Below, one piece after another: positions 27,378 through 36,953 of a DNA stretch of 64,000 nt. The notes under the pieces are model-generated. The model did no database searches and was not told the DNA's origin. It saw only the letters and a program-made list of their open reading frames with translations. The position numbers and the translations under genes were made by a program. The DNA is from Ulvibacterium sp. Its GTDB lineage: Bacteria > Bacteroidota > Bacteroidia > Flavobacteriales > Flavobacteriaceae. Each line of letters starts with the position of its first letter. Positions within the stretch are counted from its first letter, which is position 1. Where the stretch lies: assembly GCF_028285715.1 (NCBI RefSeq), contig NZ_JANQOO010000020.1:62001-126000 (forward strand), given 5' to 3'.

Positions 27378-28208
27378 ATGAAAAACATTCTCGTATATCC
27401 ATTCTTGATTTTGGGGGTATTTTCTATTGCCCAAGAGGACAAGCAAATTGATGAAAGTGCCTTGACCGAATCCAAAAACCTCACTTGGGAAGCCAATAAA
27501 GAGCTTTCCGAAAATAATTTCATTACAGCCGAAGTCGATTATAGAAAAGCCATCTCCAAAAGTGGCAAAAATGTAGCGGCACCCTATAACCTAGGGAATG
27601 CATACTATAACAAAGAAACGTATAGTGAAGCTTTTGGGCGCTTTAAACAGGCCGGTGAAATCGCAGAAAGCAAACCGGACAAACATAGGGCCTACCACAA
27701 TATGGGGAATGTGTTCATGAAACGTAAGGACTACCAAAAAGCCGTGGAAGCCTACAAAGAGGCTTTGCGCAATGTACCTACAGACGAAGAGACCCGTTAT
27801 AATTTAGCCCTGGCCAAAGAACTTTTGAAAAAAGAGCAGGAGCAGAACGATCAAAACGAGGAGAACAAAGATCAACAAGACCAAAATCAGGATAACAAGG
27901 ACGAAGGGGACAACAAAGAGGAAAATAAAGATCAGCAAAAAAAAGATAAAGAGGATAAGGGAGACCAGGGTAATGAGAAAAAGGAGGATAACAAAGAAGG
28001 TGATGGGGAGCAAAAAGAGGAACAAAAAAAACAACCCAATCAAGGAGATCAACCCGAGGAACAAAAACAACCACGCCCCAGTCAGTTGAGCAAACAACAA
28101 ATACAAAACTTGTTGGAGGCCATGCAGAACGAGGAGAAAAAAGTACAGGAAAAAATTGACGCCGAAAAAGTAAAAGGTGCCAAGGTAAAAAATGAAAAGG
28201 ATTGGTAA
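27378..28208 (+). CDS. batC: BatC, TPR protein with acidic low-complexity tail
   Basis: This 276-residue secreted protein has a signal peptide (MKNILVYPFLILGVFSIAQ). Two to three tetratricopeptide repeats follow at about 45-160 (AAPYNLGNAYYNKETYSEAF, AYHNMGNVFMKRKDYQKAVE). A long region at about 165-245 is made almost only of E, K, Q, N, D and G, and the C-terminus is basic with QIQNLLEAMQNEEKKVQEKI. An in-frame ATG eight codons upstream (27354) is possible, but ATG 27378 places the signal peptide correctly. BatC supplies a periplasmic protein-protein scaffold. Its TAA overlaps the batD ATG (TAATG). Confidence 0.92.
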   Translation: MKNILVYPFLILGVFSIAQEDKQIDESALTESKNLTWEANKELSENNFITAEVDYRKAISKSGKNVAAPYNLGNAYYNKETYSEAFGRFKQAGEIAESKPDKHRAYHNMGNVFMKRKDYQKAVEAYKEALRNVPTDEETRYNLALAKELLKKEQEQNDQNEENKDQQDQNQDNKDEGDNKEENKDQQKKDKEDKGDQGNEKKEDNKEGDGEQKEEQKKQPNQGDQPEEQKQPRPSQLSKQQIQNLLEAMQNEEKKVQEKIDAEKVKGAKVKNEKDW

Positions 28209-29989
28209 TGCCCAAAAACTTCAAATACATTCCATTTTTACTTTTTTTAAGTGTAGTCTTTACGTCACGTGGGCAGGACAAGGACGCGGTTACCTTTGCG
28301 ATGAATCTCAGTAAGGAAAAATTGGGAATCAACGAACGCCTACGTGTGGATTTTACCATGAACAAGGATGGGGATAACTTCAACCCACCGGATTTTGAAG
28401 GTTTTAGGGTCCTTATGGGGCCATCCCAATCCATAAGTTCCTCTTGGATCAATGGAAAGCGGAGTTATTCCAAGACTTATTCCTATACCCTGGCTCCCAC
28501 CGCGCGGGGAAAAGTCACCATAAAACAAGCAACCATTACGATTAGTGGTAAAATCTATAAGTCACTTCCAAAACAAGTTGAAGTAACCGCTGCGGTTGAC
28601 AAACCTAGCGATCAGATGACCGTTGATGATATTGCTGATGAAAGCTTGTTTTTGGTGGCCGAGGTTTCCAAGATAAGTCCATACCTCAATGAGCCTTTAA
28701 GCGTTGTCTACAAATTATATTTTAGTTCTACCATCGGTATTACCAATTATAGGCCTTTGGACAATCCAAAGTACAATAACTTCTGGAGCCAGGATATTCC
28801 AGTTTCCAGGCCTGTACCACAAAATGGAACCTATAAGGGAAAAGCTTTTAGATATGTAGTACTCAAAAGGGTAGTGCTTTACCCCCAAAAAGCTGGAAAA
28901 TTAGAGATAGAACCGCTATCCTTGGAAGTCTCCTTGGAGGTGCCAACAAACAAAAAGGGCTTTTTTGGGGACCGCATTTACGCCCAAACCAATAAGACTG
29001 TCTCGGCAGGAAGACGCACCATAACCGCAAAGGAGCTACCTATTGCGGGAAGACCTGCCGACTTTAGCGGTGCCGTAGGAAGCTTCGATTTTTCGGTGTC
29101 CACAAGTAAGACCCAACTAAACGCTTCTGAATCCTTGCAGGCCACCGTAGAAGTCAGTGGGAAGGGAAATCTAAAACTGTTCCAGTTACCGGAACCCGAT
29201 TTACCCAGTTCATTGGAAGTATACGAGCCCGAATTTGACGAAAAGGTCCGCACTACATTGTCCGGTATGCAAGGAAAAGTTAGTAACAACTATACCATAG
29301 TGCCCTCATTTAAGGGCAAATATCCTATACCAAGTATTTCCTTCAGCTACTTTGACCCCAAAACTGAAAAATACAAAAGATTGGATTCGGATGAAATCCT
29401 TATCGATGTAATTCAAGGTCCGACCAATAGTGCAATAGCAAACAACAACGCCGTTGGCACAAATAAACAAAGTGTAGTTGTTACAGGTAGTCAATTCAAT
29501 TTTATAAAGCTTAAACCAAACCTTAAGGCAATTGGCGCGGACTACTTTTTTGGGTCTACCCGTTTTTACCTTTGGTTACTTTTGCCCCTTTTGTTAATTC
29601 CCTCGGCTGTCGTATTTGGAAAAAAACGCGAAGCTATCGCCAGTGATGTTGTTGGAAATAGAATTAAAAGAAGAAACAAATTGGCAAAAAAATACCTTTC
29701 CAAAGCCAAAAAGGAGTTAGGGAACAAAGATGATTTTTATATTGCCTTGGAAAAGGCCCTGCACCATTATTTAAAGGCTAAGCTCAAAATAGAGACGTCT
29801 GAATTTAGTAAGGATAAGATAGAGGCGCTATTGGCTCAAAAAAGTGTTGACGAAACTACCAAAGACGGCTTTATTGGACTACTCAAAAATTGTGAAATGG
29901 CCCGCTATAGCCCTTTCTCGGACGTGCAAATGCACCAGGATTATGATAAGGCGAGTGAAGTAATCTCATATTTGGACAAACAACTATGA
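28208..29989 (+). CDS. batD: BatD, periplasmic/membrane protein of the aerotolerance operon
   Basis: This 593-residue protein has a signal peptide (YIPFLLFLSVVFTSRGQ) and a long periplasmic beta-rich region with repeated Ig-like BatD domains (GFRVLMGPSQSISSSWINGK near residue 58, FKGKYPIPSISFSYFDPKTE near 375). One membrane helix lies near 450-470 (YLWLLLPLLLIPSAVVFG), followed by a cytoplasmic helical C-terminus of about 120 residues. Start ATG 28208 overlaps the batC stop, and its own TGA overlaps the batE ATG (ATGA). Family members are annotated as oxygen tolerance proteins. Confidence 0.92.
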   Translation: MPKNFKYIPFLLFLSVVFTSRGQDKDAVTFAMNLSKEKLGINERLRVDFTMNKDGDNFNPPDFEGFRVLMGPSQSISSSWINGKRSYSKTYSYTLAPTARGKVTIKQATITISGKIYKSLPKQVEVTAAVDKPSDQMTVDDIADESLFLVAEVSKISPYLNEPLSVVYKLYFSSTIGITNYRPLDNPKYNNFWSQDIPVSRPVPQNGTYKGKAFRYVVLKRVVLYPQKAGKLEIEPLSLEVSLEVPTNKKGFFGDRIYAQTNKTVSAGRRTITAKELPIAGRPADFSGAVGSFDFSVSTSKTQLNASESLQATVEVSGKGNLKLFQLPEPDLPSSLEVYEPEFDEKVRTTLSGMQGKVSNNYTIVPSFKGKYPIPSISFSYFDPKTEKYKRLDSDEILIDVIQGPTNSAIANNNAVGTNKQSVVVTGSQFNFIKLKPNLKAIGADYFFGSTRFYLWLLLPLLLIPSAVVFGKKREAIASDVVGNRIKRRNKLAKKYLSKAKKELGNKDDFYIALEKALHHYLKAKLKIETSEFSKDKIEALLAQKSVDETTKDGFIGLLKNCEMARYSPFSDVQMHQDYDKASEVISYLDKQL

Positions 29990-30753
29990 CGCGGATGAAG
30001 GGATTGGCAGGCTTCGTGCTATTTTGGATAGGTTTTTGGACATATGCCCAAAATGAAGCCATCTTTGAGCAGGCCACATCTGCCTATAACGAGGGAGATT
30101 ACGAAACTGCCATCACTTATTATTTGGAAATTTTGGGTAATGGGGAACACTCTGCCGCACTTTATTTTAATTTGGGCAATTCCTATTACAAAATCAATCA
30201 AATTGCCCCCAGCATCTATTATTATGAAAAAGCGTTGCTTTTAAAGCCCAATGACCTGGAGATAAGGAATAATCTGGCCTATGCCCAAAATATGACTTTG
30301 GACGCTATCGATAAAATGCCGGAAACGGGATTCTCAAAAATTTATAATAGAATAACGGGGATTTTATCCTTTGATCAATGGGCCATCGCTGCCGTGGTTT
30401 TCACTATCCTCTTCGTACTCCTCTATATTGCATTTTTCTATTTTAGATATTCGTCCCGTAAGCGTATTGCCTTTATTTCAGGTATGATCTCCCTGATCAT
30501 GGCCCTAATTTCCATGACTTTTGCCTTTATTCAACACAATGATTTCAAAAGTGATAGACCAGCCATCATATTTTCAGAAGAAGTGACCGTAAAATCAGAA
30601 CCAAACGACAGAAGTCAAGAAGTTTTCACTTTACATGAAGGAACTAAAATTCATGTTTTGGACTCCCTCAACCAGTGGAAAAAGATACGTATAGGAGACG
30701 GTAAAACGGGGTGGCTAATGGATACGGACATTAAGATGCTCAAGGATTTTTAA
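29986..30753 (+). CDS. batE: BatE, TPR and SH3-domain membrane protein
   Basis: This 255-residue protein closes the Bat operon. It has a signal peptide (GFVLFWIGFWTYAQ) and TPR repeats at about 20-100 (AYNEGDYETAITYYLEIL, YFNLGNSYYKINQIAPSIYY). Two membrane helices follow at about 125-147 and 160-180. The C-terminal SH3b-like domain at about 195-255 includes VKSEPNDRSQEVFTLHEGTK and WKKIRIGDGKTGWL. Its start codon overlaps the batD stop by four bases. Confidence 0.92.
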   Translation: MTRMKGLAGFVLFWIGFWTYAQNEAIFEQATSAYNEGDYETAITYYLEILGNGEHSAALYFNLGNSYYKINQIAPSIYYYEKALLLKPNDLEIRNNLAYAQNMTLDAIDKMPETGFSKIYNRITGILSFDQWAIAAVVFTILFVLLYIAFFYFRYSSRKRIAFISGMISLIMALISMTFAFIQHNDFKSDRPAIIFSEEVTVKSEPNDRSQEVFTLHEGTKIHVLDSLNQWKKIRIGDGKTGWLMDTDIKMLKDF

Positions 30754-30787
30754 ACTTTCCTTAACAATCTGGCAATAGCATTACTAT

Positions 30788-30795
30788 TATATTTG
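30788..30795 (+). promoter_or_regulatory. -7 promoter box before the 102-residue ORF
   Basis: TATATTTG matches TAnnTTTG and ends only five bases before the first ATG (30801). The transcript would start at or just after that ATG, so it is either leaderless or uses ATG 30810 or 30816. It separates this gene from the Bat operon, which ends at 30753. Confidence 0.45.
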
Positions 30796-30800
30796 TTTTA

Positions 30801-31109
30801 ATGGCTTCCAATATGAAGATGATTGCCCGTAAACTAATGCTTTCCGTTTGGCTATTCGGTGTCCTTGTGCCAAGTGCGGTTACCTTAACTGGTGATGATC
30901 AGGTAATCGTCATTAATATAAATGAGGAAGAGCAACAAGAAGGTGCCAAAAAAGTACAGGCCGAAGAAGATCTTATCAATGACAATTCCTATGGCCTGTT
31001 TTCGTTGATAGTACAATCCAAAACATGGACGACCAAAATTCATGAGTCCTTGGTTCATAACGATTTTAACTTGGAAATTTTACTTCCCCCTCCTGAAGGC
31101 AAGAGCTAG
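30801..31109 (+). CDS. Small secreted or membrane protein of unknown function
   Basis: This frame of 102 codons has a hydrophobic N-terminal segment (LMLSVWLFGVLVPSAVTLTG) that looks like a signal peptide. An acidic stretch follows (INEEEQQEGAKKVQAEED), then a C-terminus ending ILLPPPEGKS. There are three in-frame ATG codons (30801, 30810, 30816); the -7 box at 30788-30795 favours one of the later two or a leaderless start. No domain is recognised. It lies between the Bat operon and the first SulP gene; its last-residue pattern P-P-P-E occurs in other short flavobacterial membrane-associated ORFs. Confidence 0.6.
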   Translation: MASNMKMIARKLMLSVWLFGVLVPSAVTLTGDDQVIVININEEEQQEGAKKVQAEEDLINDNSYGLFSLIVQSKTWTTKIHESLVHNDFNLEILLPPPEGKS

Positions 31110-31187
31110 TATTCCTGTTTTCAACCTATTGCGTTTTTCTGCCTAACCAGTCTTCAAAACAAATTGAAGACACAACCTCTTAAAAAC

Positions 31188-32780
31188 ATGTTCAATCATT
31201 TAAAAAATGACCTGCCTGCAAGTATTGTAGTATTTTTTGTGGCCATACCTCTTTGTCTTGGTATTGCATTAGCGAGTGGAGCGCCCTTATTTTCCGGTCT
31301 TATCGCTGGTATTATAGGCGGTATAGTGGTGGGGGCGTTGAGTGGTTCCCATATTGGTGTCAGTGGTCCGGCAGCTGGTCTGGCCGCCATAGTATTAACT
31401 GCCATTGGTGCTTTGGGTAGCTTCGAAAATTTCTTACTTGCCGTGGTTCTTGGCGGGGTAATTCAATTGGTCTTCGGATTTTTGAAGGCAGGTGTTATAG
31501 GTTATTATTTTCCATCTTCGGTTATTAAAGGTATGCTTACGGGCATCGGAATCATCATAATATTAAAGCAAATTCCACACTTTTTTGGATATGACCCCGA
31601 TCCGGAGGGCGATTTCGCATTTTTCCAGGTGGATGGGAAAAATACTTTTTCCGAAATTATCGATACTTTCAACAATATAAGCCCCGGAGCGACATTGATC
31701 GCCATTATCGGTCTTTCTATTTTGATTCTTTGGGACAGCGTCCTTTCGAAAAAAGGCAGATTTTTTCGGTTAGTACAGGGCCCCCTTGTTGCGGTTATAG
31801 TGGGAATAGTTTTCTACATTTTGACCAGGGACAGCGAAATTTTTGGAATAGCTGCGAATCACTTGGTAAGTGTTCCGGTCCCCGAAGATGCCTCATCATT
31901 TTTGGCGCAGTTTAGCTTCCCGAATTTTGGTGAAATTGGAAATACCGAGATTTGGATAACCGCATTCACCATTGCACTGGTCGCCAGTCTTGAAACATTG
32001 CTTTGTGTGGAAGCTACGGATAGGCTAGATCCTGACAAAAGGGTTACACCTACCAATAGGGAGTTGTTGGCCCAGGGAACGGGAAACATCCTTTCTGGAA
32101 TGATTGGCGGTTTACCCATTACACAAGTAATCGTACGAAGTTCCGCAAACATACAATCCGGAGGAAAAACAAAAATGTCGGCAATAATACATGGCCTTTT
32201 GTTATTGATTTCGGTAATTCTGATTCCTAGATTGCTTAATATGATTCCATTATCGGTGTTGGCCGCTATTCTGTTCATTGTAGGTTACAAACTAGCAAAG
32301 CCTTCCCTGTTTAAAAAAATGTACAATCTAGGTTGGAAACAATCCATCCCATTCTTTGTCACCATTTTTGGTATCATATTTACGGACCTGCTCGTTGGAA
32401 TTGGCCTTGGGTTGGGTGTAGGTATCGTGGTCATTTTGTTGAAAAGTTATCAAAATTCCCATTTTCTGCATATTGAGGATAAGAGTAACGGAAAGCACAA
32501 GATTAAAATGACCCTTGCCGAGGAAGTGACATTCTTTAACAAAGGGGCTATTCTAAAAGAATTGGACAGTCTACCAAGAGATACCTATTTAGAAATAAAC
32601 CTTCTTAACACCAGGTATTTGGATAACGATATCATTGAAATTTTGGAAGATTTTGCATTCAAGGCCAAAGAACGGAATATTGACATAAAGTTGGTCTCAA
32701 AACGTGGTACCGTAGAAAACCCTTCCAGTTTTATTGCATTTTTTGAAAAGAGACCAAAATCAAACTTAAGTTTGAATTAA
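31188..32780 (+). CDS. SulP-family anion transporter (first of three)
   Basis: This 530-residue transporter has 10-12 membrane helices and begins LKNDLPASIVVFFVAIPLCL, the SulP N-terminus. Signatures include SGPAAGLAAIVLTAIGALGS and CVEATDRLDPDKRVTPTNRE then LLAQGTGNILSGMIGG. The C-terminus (about 430-515) is a short STAS-like domain. SulP proteins carry sulfate, bicarbonate or other anions. Members of this type in marine flavobacteria are often taken as bicarbonate carriers, but the substrate cannot be read here. Start ATG 31188 is preferred over TTG 31164. The stress-protein gene follows after five bases, so they are cotranscribed. Confidence 0.9.
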   Translation: MFNHLKNDLPASIVVFFVAIPLCLGIALASGAPLFSGLIAGIIGGIVVGALSGSHIGVSGPAAGLAAIVLTAIGALGSFENFLLAVVLGGVIQLVFGFLKAGVIGYYFPSSVIKGMLTGIGIIIILKQIPHFFGYDPDPEGDFAFFQVDGKNTFSEIIDTFNNISPGATLIAIIGLSILILWDSVLSKKGRFFRLVQGPLVAVIVGIVFYILTRDSEIFGIAANHLVSVPVPEDASSFLAQFSFPNFGEIGNTEIWITAFTIALVASLETLLCVEATDRLDPDKRVTPTNRELLAQGTGNILSGMIGGLPITQVIVRSSANIQSGGKTKMSAIIHGLLLLISVILIPRLLNMIPLSVLAAILFIVGYKLAKPSLFKKMYNLGWKQSIPFFVTIFGIIFTDLLVGIGLGLGVGIVVILLKSYQNSHFLHIEDKSNGKHKIKMTLAEEVTFFNKGAILKELDSLPRDTYLEINLLNTRYLDNDIIEILEDFAFKAKERNIDIKLVSKRGTVENPSSFIAFFEKRPKSNLSLN

Positions 32781-32785
32781 ATGTC

Positions 32786-33604
32786 ATGCAAAAAAAGCAA
32801 TACAAAATTGTTGTTCTTTCAGATTTATCCAAATCCTCAGCTGCAATACTAAGGAATGCCGTTACTATTGCCAAAATAATTAATGGCCGAATAGAAATAT
32901 TCTCTGTAAAAAAGCCTACGGATATTGTGAAGATTGACAATCAATTATCGGCCATGCGAACTATTAATAGCGAACACAAGGCCATTAACAAAAAAATGCG
33001 TAATCTGGCCACCTCTATTTCCGAGGAATACGATATTGGTATCACCTATTCGTTTGCGTTTGGCAATGTAAAAAGTGAAATAGAGGAATATCTAGCAGAT
33101 CAAATGCCGGATGTGGTGGTACTAGGTAAAAGGAAATCCAAAACGTTTAACCTTATGGGCGATGGCATTACGGATTTTATCTTGAATCGTTATAGCGGCA
33201 CTATAATGATTGCCGTCCATAATAACAAACTGGAGCCTAATAAAGAAGTAACCTTAGGGATGTTGAATAACCCAAAACCATCCACTAATCTGGCGTTTGC
33301 CGAAGATTTGATGCAACATGCCCAAAAACCCTTAAAGTCGTTTAAAATCGTAAAGAATACAGCGTTATCACAAAAGCAACCTTTCCCGGAAGGTAGAAAA
33401 ACAATAGAATACGTTTTTGAGTATAGCGATAATATCATTAAGAACTTTTCCACTTATCTTTCCAAAAACAATATTAACCTGTTATGCATGGATCGGATAA
33501 ACAAACAATCCAGGGCAACAAGACATTTAACGGCTTCCGATGTTAAGGAGGTAATGGGAAAGTTGAATGTTTCCCTCCTAATACCCGGCACATTACAATC
33601 TTAG
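32786..33604 (+). CDS. Universal stress protein family protein
   Basis: This 272-residue cytoplasmic protein has an N-terminal Usp fold (KIVVLSDLSKSSAAILRNAV) with the family pattern DVVVLGKRKSKTFNLMGDGI then ILNRYSGTIMIAV near residues 110-148. The G-x-x-x-S...G nucleotide-binding motif is incomplete. The C-terminal half (about 155-272) is a second, diverged Usp-like module. It starts five bases after the first SulP gene. Usp-type proteins near SulP transporters may regulate them; that is inference. Confidence 0.82.
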   Translation: MQKKQYKIVVLSDLSKSSAAILRNAVTIAKIINGRIEIFSVKKPTDIVKIDNQLSAMRTINSEHKAINKKMRNLATSISEEYDIGITYSFAFGNVKSEIEEYLADQMPDVVVLGKRKSKTFNLMGDGITDFILNRYSGTIMIAVHNNKLEPNKEVTLGMLNNPKPSTNLAFAEDLMQHAQKPLKSFKIVKNTALSQKQPFPEGRKTIEYVFEYSDNIIKNFSTYLSKNNINLLCMDRINKQSRATRHLTASDVKEVMGKLNVSLLIPGTLQS

Positions 33605-33616
33605 GATAACCATTGA

Positions 33617-33712
33617 AAATACGCTCAGTATGGCCCTGTTCTCAAAGAAATGGAGGAAAACGTAAGGGCAATGCATAATGTTAGAGATGGAAAGGTGACC
33701 GTCATGACCTAA
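33617..33712 (+). other. Possible 31-codon gene remnant
   Basis: An open frame without a good start reads KYAQYGPVLKEMEENVRAM then HNVRDGKVTVMT and ends at TAA 33710-33712. It is bounded upstream by an in-frame TGA at 33614. The amphipathic, charged content looks like a protein C-terminus rather than random sequence, so it may be what is left of a gene lost from between the stress-protein gene and the second SulP gene. I cannot name the family. Confidence 0.25.
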
Positions 33713-33807
33713 AAAGCAAAATTTGTAAAGGCACGTCGGCAAAGGGATTTCGGTTTTTTATTTACAAAAAAATTCTACCTTGGCCGTTCTAAAGGCAAGG
33801 TGCGTTT

Positions 33808-35673
33808 ATGAAAAAACTATCCATCGATCTTAAAGGCGACCTTTTTGGTGGAATTACCGCGGGAATAGTTGCCCTACCCTTGGCCCTGGCCTTTGGCGTG
33901 AGTTCAGGTCTTGGTCCAAGTGCCGGGCTCTACGGAGCCATTTTCATTAGTTTTTTTGCTGCTCTTTTTGGAGGTACAAACACCCAAATATCGGGTCCTA
34001 CTGCACCCATGACTGCTGTAAGTATGGTCATAATCGCAAATATAATTGCGGTTTATGATGGCAGTGCAGAAAAAGCGTTGCCTGCAATTTTAACGGTATT
34101 CCTACTAGCGGGACTTATGCAGATCGGGCTGGGATTATTGGGAATAGGCCGGTATATTAGGTATATCCCCTATCCCGTGGTATCAGGATTTATGACGGCC
34201 ATAGGGGTAATCATTATTCTTACGCAGATACTTCCCACCTTAGGGTATTACCCTAGGGAGGATATGGATTGGGTAACCCCTTTTAAACCTGAGGCCGAGG
34301 AACTGATTTTGGAAAATATACTAAAAGAAGAAGCCGGTGAGGGTATTTTGGTATTAGAGGATTTCAAGGAAACCATTGCACGATCGGGCGAAGTGACCGA
34401 AGAAACTATCTTGGAAGAGGCAAAAACATTGGCGGCAAAGGAGGCCTCTGGGGTTATTGGCGCCATCAAAGTAATCCCTAAGGCACTAAAAAACCTAAAT
34501 TGGTTAGAGTTGTCCTTAGCGTTGATAACTATAATCATTATTTACGGCTTTAAACGTATAACAACTGCCATACCCAGTACCCTGGTTGCCTTGTTATTGG
34601 TTTCAGGAGTGGCCTATGCACTTAATTTGGACTATAGACCAATAGAAAAGATACCAGAAGGATTTCCCGTTCCAAATTTGGAAATTTTCACAGGTTTTAA
34701 ATTAGGGGCCATAAGTCCGTACATTTTTACCGCACTGACCCTTGCCCTTTTGGGAGCAATAGACTCTTTATTGACCTCCGTGGTCGCGGACAATATGACC
34801 AAGACCAAACACAAGCCCAACAAAGAGTTGGTCGGGCAGGGTATAGGAAATTCCATAGCAGCAATTTTTGGGGGGCTTCCGGGGGCCGGGGCCACAATTC
34901 GCACCGTTGTAAATATCAACTCTGGTGGAAAGACTAGACTTTCCGGGATGGTCTCTGCAGTGTTGTTGTTAATTGTTTTATTGGCCATGGGGCCTATTGC
35001 CTCTCAGATTCCGGCAGCGGTTTTGGCCGGAATTTTAATCACCGTAGGTATTGCTGTAATGGATTACAAAGGTTTAAGAGCTATTCCAAACCTGCCCAAG
35101 GATATTAAAATAGGACCTTTGAAATTAAGTTCGGAAGTGGTCATAATGCTTGTGGTACTGGTTTTATCTACCTTTTGGAATCTGGTATATGCCGTTGGAA
35201 TAGGCTTGGTCATTGCATCCCTTACTTTCATGAAAAAGATAGGAGATCTTACCGCAGAACGTTCTGACATAAAATCCTTGGAAAAAGAGAAAGCTTGGGC
35301 CGATGAGAGTAGTTTTCCCAAAAACCTTCAAGAGGAAGTGTTTATAAAACATATTAAAGGGCCTTTGTTTTTTGGTTCTACCAATGATTTTCAACTACTG
35401 GCCAATCAAATCCCGGATACGGCATCTTGTGTGATTATCCGATTGGACAGAATGCAATATATGGATCAATCCGGTCTCTATGCCATGGAAGATGTTCTTC
35501 AGGAGCTTAACAAGAATAAGATTACCGTTCTTTTTGTGGATTTACAGCAACAGCCCAGATATATGATGGAGCGTATCGATATAATCCCAGATTTCATCCC
35601 GGAAGAACAAATATTTGACAGCTTTAAGGAATGTAACACTTGGATAAAACAGCACGTAGAAGACATCTATTAA
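33808..35673 (+). CDS. SulP-family anion transporter with STAS domain (second of three)
   Basis: This 621-residue transporter has the SulP core: KGDLFGGITAGIVALPLALA, SGPTAPMTAVSMVIIANII and SVVADNMTKTKHKPNKELVG then QGIGNSIAAIFGGLPGAG. A C-terminal STAS domain (about 510-615) contains RLDRMQYMDQSGLYAMEDVL. An extra charged segment of about 75 residues (about 155-230, with EEAGEGILVLEDFKETIARS) is inserted between helices and is absent from the third SulP protein, which is otherwise similar. The insert may be a cytoplasmic regulatory loop. Substrate unknown, bicarbonate or sulfate by family. Confidence 0.9.
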   Translation: MKKLSIDLKGDLFGGITAGIVALPLALAFGVSSGLGPSAGLYGAIFISFFAALFGGTNTQISGPTAPMTAVSMVIIANIIAVYDGSAEKALPAILTVFLLAGLMQIGLGLLGIGRYIRYIPYPVVSGFMTAIGVIIILTQILPTLGYYPREDMDWVTPFKPEAEELILENILKEEAGEGILVLEDFKETIARSGEVTEETILEEAKTLAAKEASGVIGAIKVIPKALKNLNWLELSLALITIIIIYGFKRITTAIPSTLVALLLVSGVAYALNLDYRPIEKIPEGFPVPNLEIFTGFKLGAISPYIFTALTLALLGAIDSLLTSVVADNMTKTKHKPNKELVGQGIGNSIAAIFGGLPGAGATIRTVVNINSGGKTRLSGMVSAVLLLIVLLAMGPIASQIPAAVLAGILITVGIAVMDYKGLRAIPNLPKDIKIGPLKLSSEVVIMLVVLVLSTFWNLVYAVGIGLVIASLTFMKKIGDLTAERSDIKSLEKEKAWADESSFPKNLQEEVFIKHIKGPLFFGSTNDFQLLANQIPDTASCVIIRLDRMQYMDQSGLYAMEDVLQELNKNKITVLFVDLQQQPRYMMERIDIIPDFIPEEQIFDSFKECNTWIKQHVEDIY

Positions 35674-35754
35674 TCCATAGTCCATTTTAAATTACGATTC
35701 GCCAAGAGCATGGTTTTTATTCATCCCGTATCCCTTTTGCTATCCATAAAATCT

Positions 35755-35762
35755 TAATTTTG
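35755..35762 (+). promoter_or_regulatory. -7 promoter box of pheS
   Basis: TAATTTTG fits TAnnTTTG and ends 18 bases before the pheS ATG at 35781. A TTTG at 35736-35739 lies upstream but at only 15 bases, shorter than the usual 19. Confidence 0.45.
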
Positions 35763-35780
35763 CATCTCTAGTTCAAAAAA

Positions 35781-36800
35781 ATGATAGATAAAGTCAAGGA
35801 ACAGATTGCGGAGGTCGAAAAGTTTACTGCGGATTCAAAAGAGGCCATTGAAGCTTTTAGAATAAAATATTTGAGTAAAAAAGGATTGTTGAACGATTTT
35901 TTTGCCGAATTCAAAAATGTCCCCGGTGAGCAAAAAAAGGAATTTGGGCAAACCATAAATGCGCTTAAACAGGCCGCGACCGAAAAAGTTAATGCCTTAA
36001 AGGAAGCCCTTGAAAATAAACATGAGGAAAAAGGTATCTACGGTGACCTTACACGGCCGGGGGAGCCCATTCCTCTTGGCACACGCCACCCTATATCCAT
36101 TGTCAAAAATCAAATTATAGAGATTTTTTCAAGAATAGGTTTTAATGTTTCGGAAGGTCCGGAAATCGAAGATGACTGGCATAATTTTACGGCACTGAAC
36201 TTACCGGAATACCACCCAGCGCGGGATATGCAGGACACCTTCTTCATTCAGACCGATCCAGATATCCTTTTACGAACCCATACCTCTTCGGTACAGGTCC
36301 GCTATATGGAAAACAACAAACCTCCCATTCGGACTATTTCCCCGGGAAGAGTATATCGGAACGAAGCTATCTCGGCCAGATCGCATTGCTTTTTCCACCA
36401 AGTGGAAGGCCTATATATCGATAAGGATGTGTCCTTCGCCGATTTGAAGCAAACCTTGCAATTCTTTACCACAGAACTCTTCGGGAAGTCCAAAATACGA
36501 CTACGCCCCTCCTATTTCCCATTTACAGAGCCCAGTGCAGAGGTAGACGTTTATTGGGGCCTGGAAACTGAAACCGATTATAGGATGACCAAAGGAACGG
36601 GTTGGTTGGAAATTATGGGATGTGGGATGGTAGACCCCAATGTGCTGGACAACTGTGGCATCGATTCCAAGGAATACTCAGGTTTTGCCTTTGGAATGGG
36701 AATTGACAGAATTGCCCTTTTACTTTATCAAATTTCCGACATACGGTTGTTAAGCGAAAATGATCTCCGGTTTTTGGAGCAATTTAAGAGTGCCCTTTGA
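35781..36800 (+). CDS. pheS: Phenylalanyl-tRNA synthetase alpha subunit
   Basis: PheS is the catalytic subunit of the alpha2-beta2 enzyme that charges tRNA-Phe. The 339-residue protein has the N-terminal coiled coil (about 1-90), then the class II core: motif 1 [20 protein letters not shown], motif 2 [20 protein letters not shown]-like region, and motif 3 [20 protein letters not shown] near the C-terminus. Phe-binding residues lie in the region [16 protein letters not shown]. The pheT gene is not adjacent. It lies between two SulP genes with its own -7 box, so it is an independent unit. Confidence 0.97.
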   Translation: MIDKVKEQIAEVEKFTADSKEAIEAFRIKYLSKKGLLNDFFAEFKNVPGEQKKEFGQTINALKQAATEKVNALKEALENKHEEKGIYGDLTRPGEPIPLGTRHPISIVKNQIIEIFSRIGFNVSEGPEIEDDWHNFTALNLPEYHPARDMQDTFFIQTDPDILLRTHTSSVQVRYMENNKPPIRTISPGRVYRNEAISARSHCFFHQVEGLYIDKDVSFADLKQTLQFFTTELFGKSKIRLRPSYFPFTEPSAEVDVYWGLETETDYRMTKGTGWLEIMGCGMVDPNVLDNCGIDSKEYSGFAFGMGIDRIALLLYQISDIRLLSENDLRFLEQFKSAL

Positions 36801-36953
36801 CCCATTTTCCGAGGTAATGGTTAATTTGCGCAAACAGCGGCCTTCTCATAGAGGAGGTATTCGATAAGGGGTGTGGGGAATGGGAGGCAGTATGGTCTAT
36901 TTTCTTTGATACTTCTTATCGTTTTCATTTTTTAACCGGTTAACTTTACTACA

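Noticed and set aside
27778-28452. 224-codon antisense ORF over batC/batD
   Set aside because: It mirrors the low-complexity E/K/Q region of batC; composition is artificial and it lies fully inside two well-supported genes.
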